Shown here: positions 25,501 to 26,352 of the stretch, piece by piece | Position numbering within the stretch: the stretch's first letter is position 1 | How the letters are laid out: every line of letters starts with the position of its first letter | NCBI GenBank assembly: GCA_042576225.1 | Contig: JBHPCA010000020.1 | Location: forward strand, 1-26,352 | Length of the DNA stretch: 26,352 bases | From: GWF2-30-66 sp042576225 | GTDB lineage: Bacteria; Babelota; Babeliae; Babelales; Vermiphilaceae | Direction: 5' to 3' | Made by a program: the position numbers and the translations under genes | The notes under the pieces: model-generated | Seen by the model: the letters and a program-made list of their open reading frames with translations, nothing else | What the model was told of the DNA's origin: nothing | The model's database searches: none

Positions 25501-26352
25501 CCGTATCAAAGTCTATATTCAAATCATCTATCTTACTCTCAACAACATCTAACTGACTTGCTGTTGTTTCTACCAGTGGCCCTATCCATTGGTCAAGTTT
25601 ACTCTCTATTGATACGAGTTCAACGTTTGCAAGATCGACTTTACTATCTATTGTGATAACCACATCATCAACAACATCAAGCTTACTGCTAACAGTATCT
25701 AACTTCTCATCTGTAATATCTAACTTACTGTCAATCGTATCTACCTTGTCATCAAGCACATCGACTTTACTGTTTACTGTTGCACAAAATGCGGTATCAA
25801 TATCTATCTTATCAACCAGACTATCGATGGTAATAACTTTGGATTCAATCTCATCCAATTTAGAATCAACAGTATCTATCTTATCATCAAGAATATCGAG
25901 CTTACTGTTCACCGTATCAAAGTCTATGTTCATGTCATCTATCTTACTCTCAACAACATCTAACTGGCTTGCTGTTGTCTCAACAATAGGCCCAATCCAA
26001 TTATCTAGCTTACTCTCTATAGACACAAGTTCTATATTTGCAACATCTACTTTACTGTCAACCGTATCAACTTTATCATCAAGTACATCGACTTTACTGT
26101 TTACCGTTGCACAGAATGAGGTATCAACATCTATCTTATCTACTAAACTGTCTATGGTGATTACTTTTGTTTCAATCTCATCCAGCTTACTATCAATCGT
26201 ATCTAATTTATCATCAAGCACATCAAGCTTACTGTTAATTGGATCAACGTCAATCTGTACCTCATCTACTTTACTCTCAATAACATCCAATTGGCTTGCC
26301 GAGGTTTCAGCCAGTGGCCCAATCCAATTATCTAGCTTACTCTCTATAGACA
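22508..26352 (-). CDS. Giant exported stalk/beta-helix/propeller protein, partial (protein D)
   Basis: The frame is open to the window end, so the true start and signal peptide lie outside; the Met at 26290 is internal. Numbering from that Met, residues 1-585 are a long coiled-coil-like stalk of heptads (for example SKVDVLDDKVDTVD), arranged in super-repeats of 109 residues. A CCETLKRMILSKGD linker (589-602) leads to a beta-helix module (about 605-846), seven propeller repeats (862-1185; Trp at about 874, 921, 968, 1014, 1064, 1113 and 1159) and the helix end (1187-1260), closing FDNLWSPPYSN. Each 109-residue unit contains exactly one Cys (FCATVN). Unlike B and C it has a single helix module in view but a much longer stalk. 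It is first of the four in transcription order among those visible. An elongated surface fibre with a propeller-bearing tip is inference. Confidence 0.88.
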   Translation of the reverse strand, partial: SIESKLDNWIGPLAETSASQLDVIESKVDEVQIDVDPINSKLDVLDDKLDTIDSKLDEIETKVITIDSLVDKIDVDTSFCATVNSKVDVLDDKVDTVDSKVDVANIELVSIESKLDNWIGPIVETTASQLDVVESKIDDMNIDFDTVNSKLDILDDKIDTVDSKLDEIESKVITIDSLVDKIDIDTAFCATVNSKVDVLDDKVDTIDSKLDITDEKLDTVSSKLDVVDDVVITIDSKVDLANVELVSIESKLDQWIGPLVETTASQLDVVESKIDDLNIDFDTVNSKLDILDDKLDTIDSKLDEIETKVITIDSLVDKIDVDTSFCATVNSKVDVLDEKVDTIDSKVDVANIELVSIESKLDNWIGPLAETSASQLDVLESKIDEIQIDVDPLNSKLDILDEKLDTVDSKLDEIETKVITIDSLVDKIDVDVSFCATVNSKVDVLDEKVDTIDSKVDVANIELVSIESKLDNWIGPLAETSVSQLDVLESKVDEIQVDVDPINSKLDILDDKLDTIDSKLDEIETKVITIDSLVDKIDVDVSFCATVNSKVDVLDEKVDTIDSKVDLANIELVSIESKLDQWIGPIVETSSSMLDVIDSKVDVIEDQSCCETLKRMILSKGDIIMDGQNTIVSDGLYTMTANTNGCITIDADNVIIDMCAFTLYCDSADAVIEILPGHENIEIVNGKIRGRSDLTNDGILTGSDNELVMIEDVKIYSCDNGLNFNGTEANKIKDCDVKDCIMKSCNKGALLNYVIKTNLENCKALNCVQSGFEQNNCQFNVLEKCKALRTTNDAVDERAVGFSSNDGTGSLFRECVAEGTSKTDSDFCKGAIGFLLTGSDAESKIIHCISNSTSVLTGTGFAYGILVEPSLLGTSLLDNLKDSFDHGNEIQAVKWSPCAKYMAIAGANGTADYDVRILRFDGENLSSVANYDHGATVNSFAWSSLCKYVAIGGVAGTGSYEVRVLQFDGSALNEIVDYATTGTVQSVDWSPSNKYLAVGSNVSGAQVRILKFDGTDLASVTTYDHGATVQSVRWSPSGKYLAVGGDFGTGDFEVRVLKFDGLTLSEVVNYDYNAGSSIVNSVAWSPSGRYLAVGGFDGGGSPEHDVQILEFDGSSLTQVATFDYTETIQSVDWSACSKYVAVAGGTSSAYDLVVLSFGGDSLTEVSRYDHGNTIYSVDWSPCSRFLAMGGDNGTGNYDSRVFEVMYAPENCLLDGNEVCNATGGSFQSIGICGSGNNLYIRNVGYASGVNFNKAVYNVYGLNLLAGAREFDNLWSPPYSN
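24536..26352 (-). repeat. 327-bp coding super-repeats in gene D
   Basis: The marker GTTGCAC (plus strand, inside the FCATVN codons) occurs at 24714, 25041, 25368, 25779 and 26106. Three of the four intervals are exactly 327 bases (109 residues) and one is 411 (137 residues). The long interval contains 28 extra residues of the same S-K-L-D heptad type. The array continues past the window end. Confidence 0.92.

Noticed and set aside
24660..25556. Long plus-strand open frames opposite gene D (Ser/Thr-rich)
   Set aside because: They are antisense images of the S-K-L-D repeats; the minus-strand frame is open throughout and carries recognisable domains.
24536..26352. Regular repeats resembling a CRISPR array
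   Set aside because: The repeats are long, in frame, protein-coding and contiguous; there are no unique spacers between short palindromic repeats.

Overview
The window is AT-rich, tightly packed bacterial DNA. It combines ordinary housekeeping genes (glmS, rpsI, tRNA-Thr, a DksA/TraR-type zinc-finger gene, tadA, gyrB) with two clusters of paralogous exported proteins. The GyrB carries the long insertion typical of Gram-negative bacteria, which points to a diderm. AT-richness, many exported repeat proteins and a protease-like exported protein suggest a small-genome, host-associated bacterium. Candidatus Dependentiae (TM6) or a similar intracellular lineage is my best guess, but this is inference and no marker here settles it.

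Layout. 1-1580: exported protein with a possible C-terminal cysteine-peptidase domain (+). 1632-2795: S41 carboxy-terminal-processing protease, apparently missing its N-terminus (-). 2796-3437: mostly non-coding, with a good promoter, an operator-like palindrome and a possible 54-residue membrane peptide. 3438-5581: four tandem paralogous small exported proteins (+); the first is interrupted by one in-frame stop. 5614-9635: glmS, rpsI, tRNA-Thr(CGT), the DksA/TraR-like gene and tadA, all on the minus strand. 9850-12264: gyrB (+). 12361 to the window end: four very large paralogous exported proteins, all minus strand, in transcription order D (22508 to beyond the window), C (18597-22418), B (14551-18516) and A (12361-14505).

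The large family is the most interesting part. Its modules are (i) coiled-coil-like stalk repeats built on an S-K-L-D core, 15 residues per unit in B and C and 109 residues (327 bp) per unit in D; (ii) a right-handed parallel beta-helix-like domain; and (iii) a seven-repeat, WD40-like beta-propeller. The propeller sits inside the beta-helix module. Proteins B and C each carry one uninterrupted helix copy and one propeller-split copy, so the insertion can be read directly by comparing the two. Protein A is helix plus propeller only. D is a long stalk ending in helix plus propeller. The genes look co-transcribed, with a terminator-like hairpin between D and C, and A and B share a nearly identical 220-bp tract suggesting recent gene conversion. 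A plausible reading is a set of exported rod-and-head proteins for surface attachment or host interaction; the function is not shown by the sequence.
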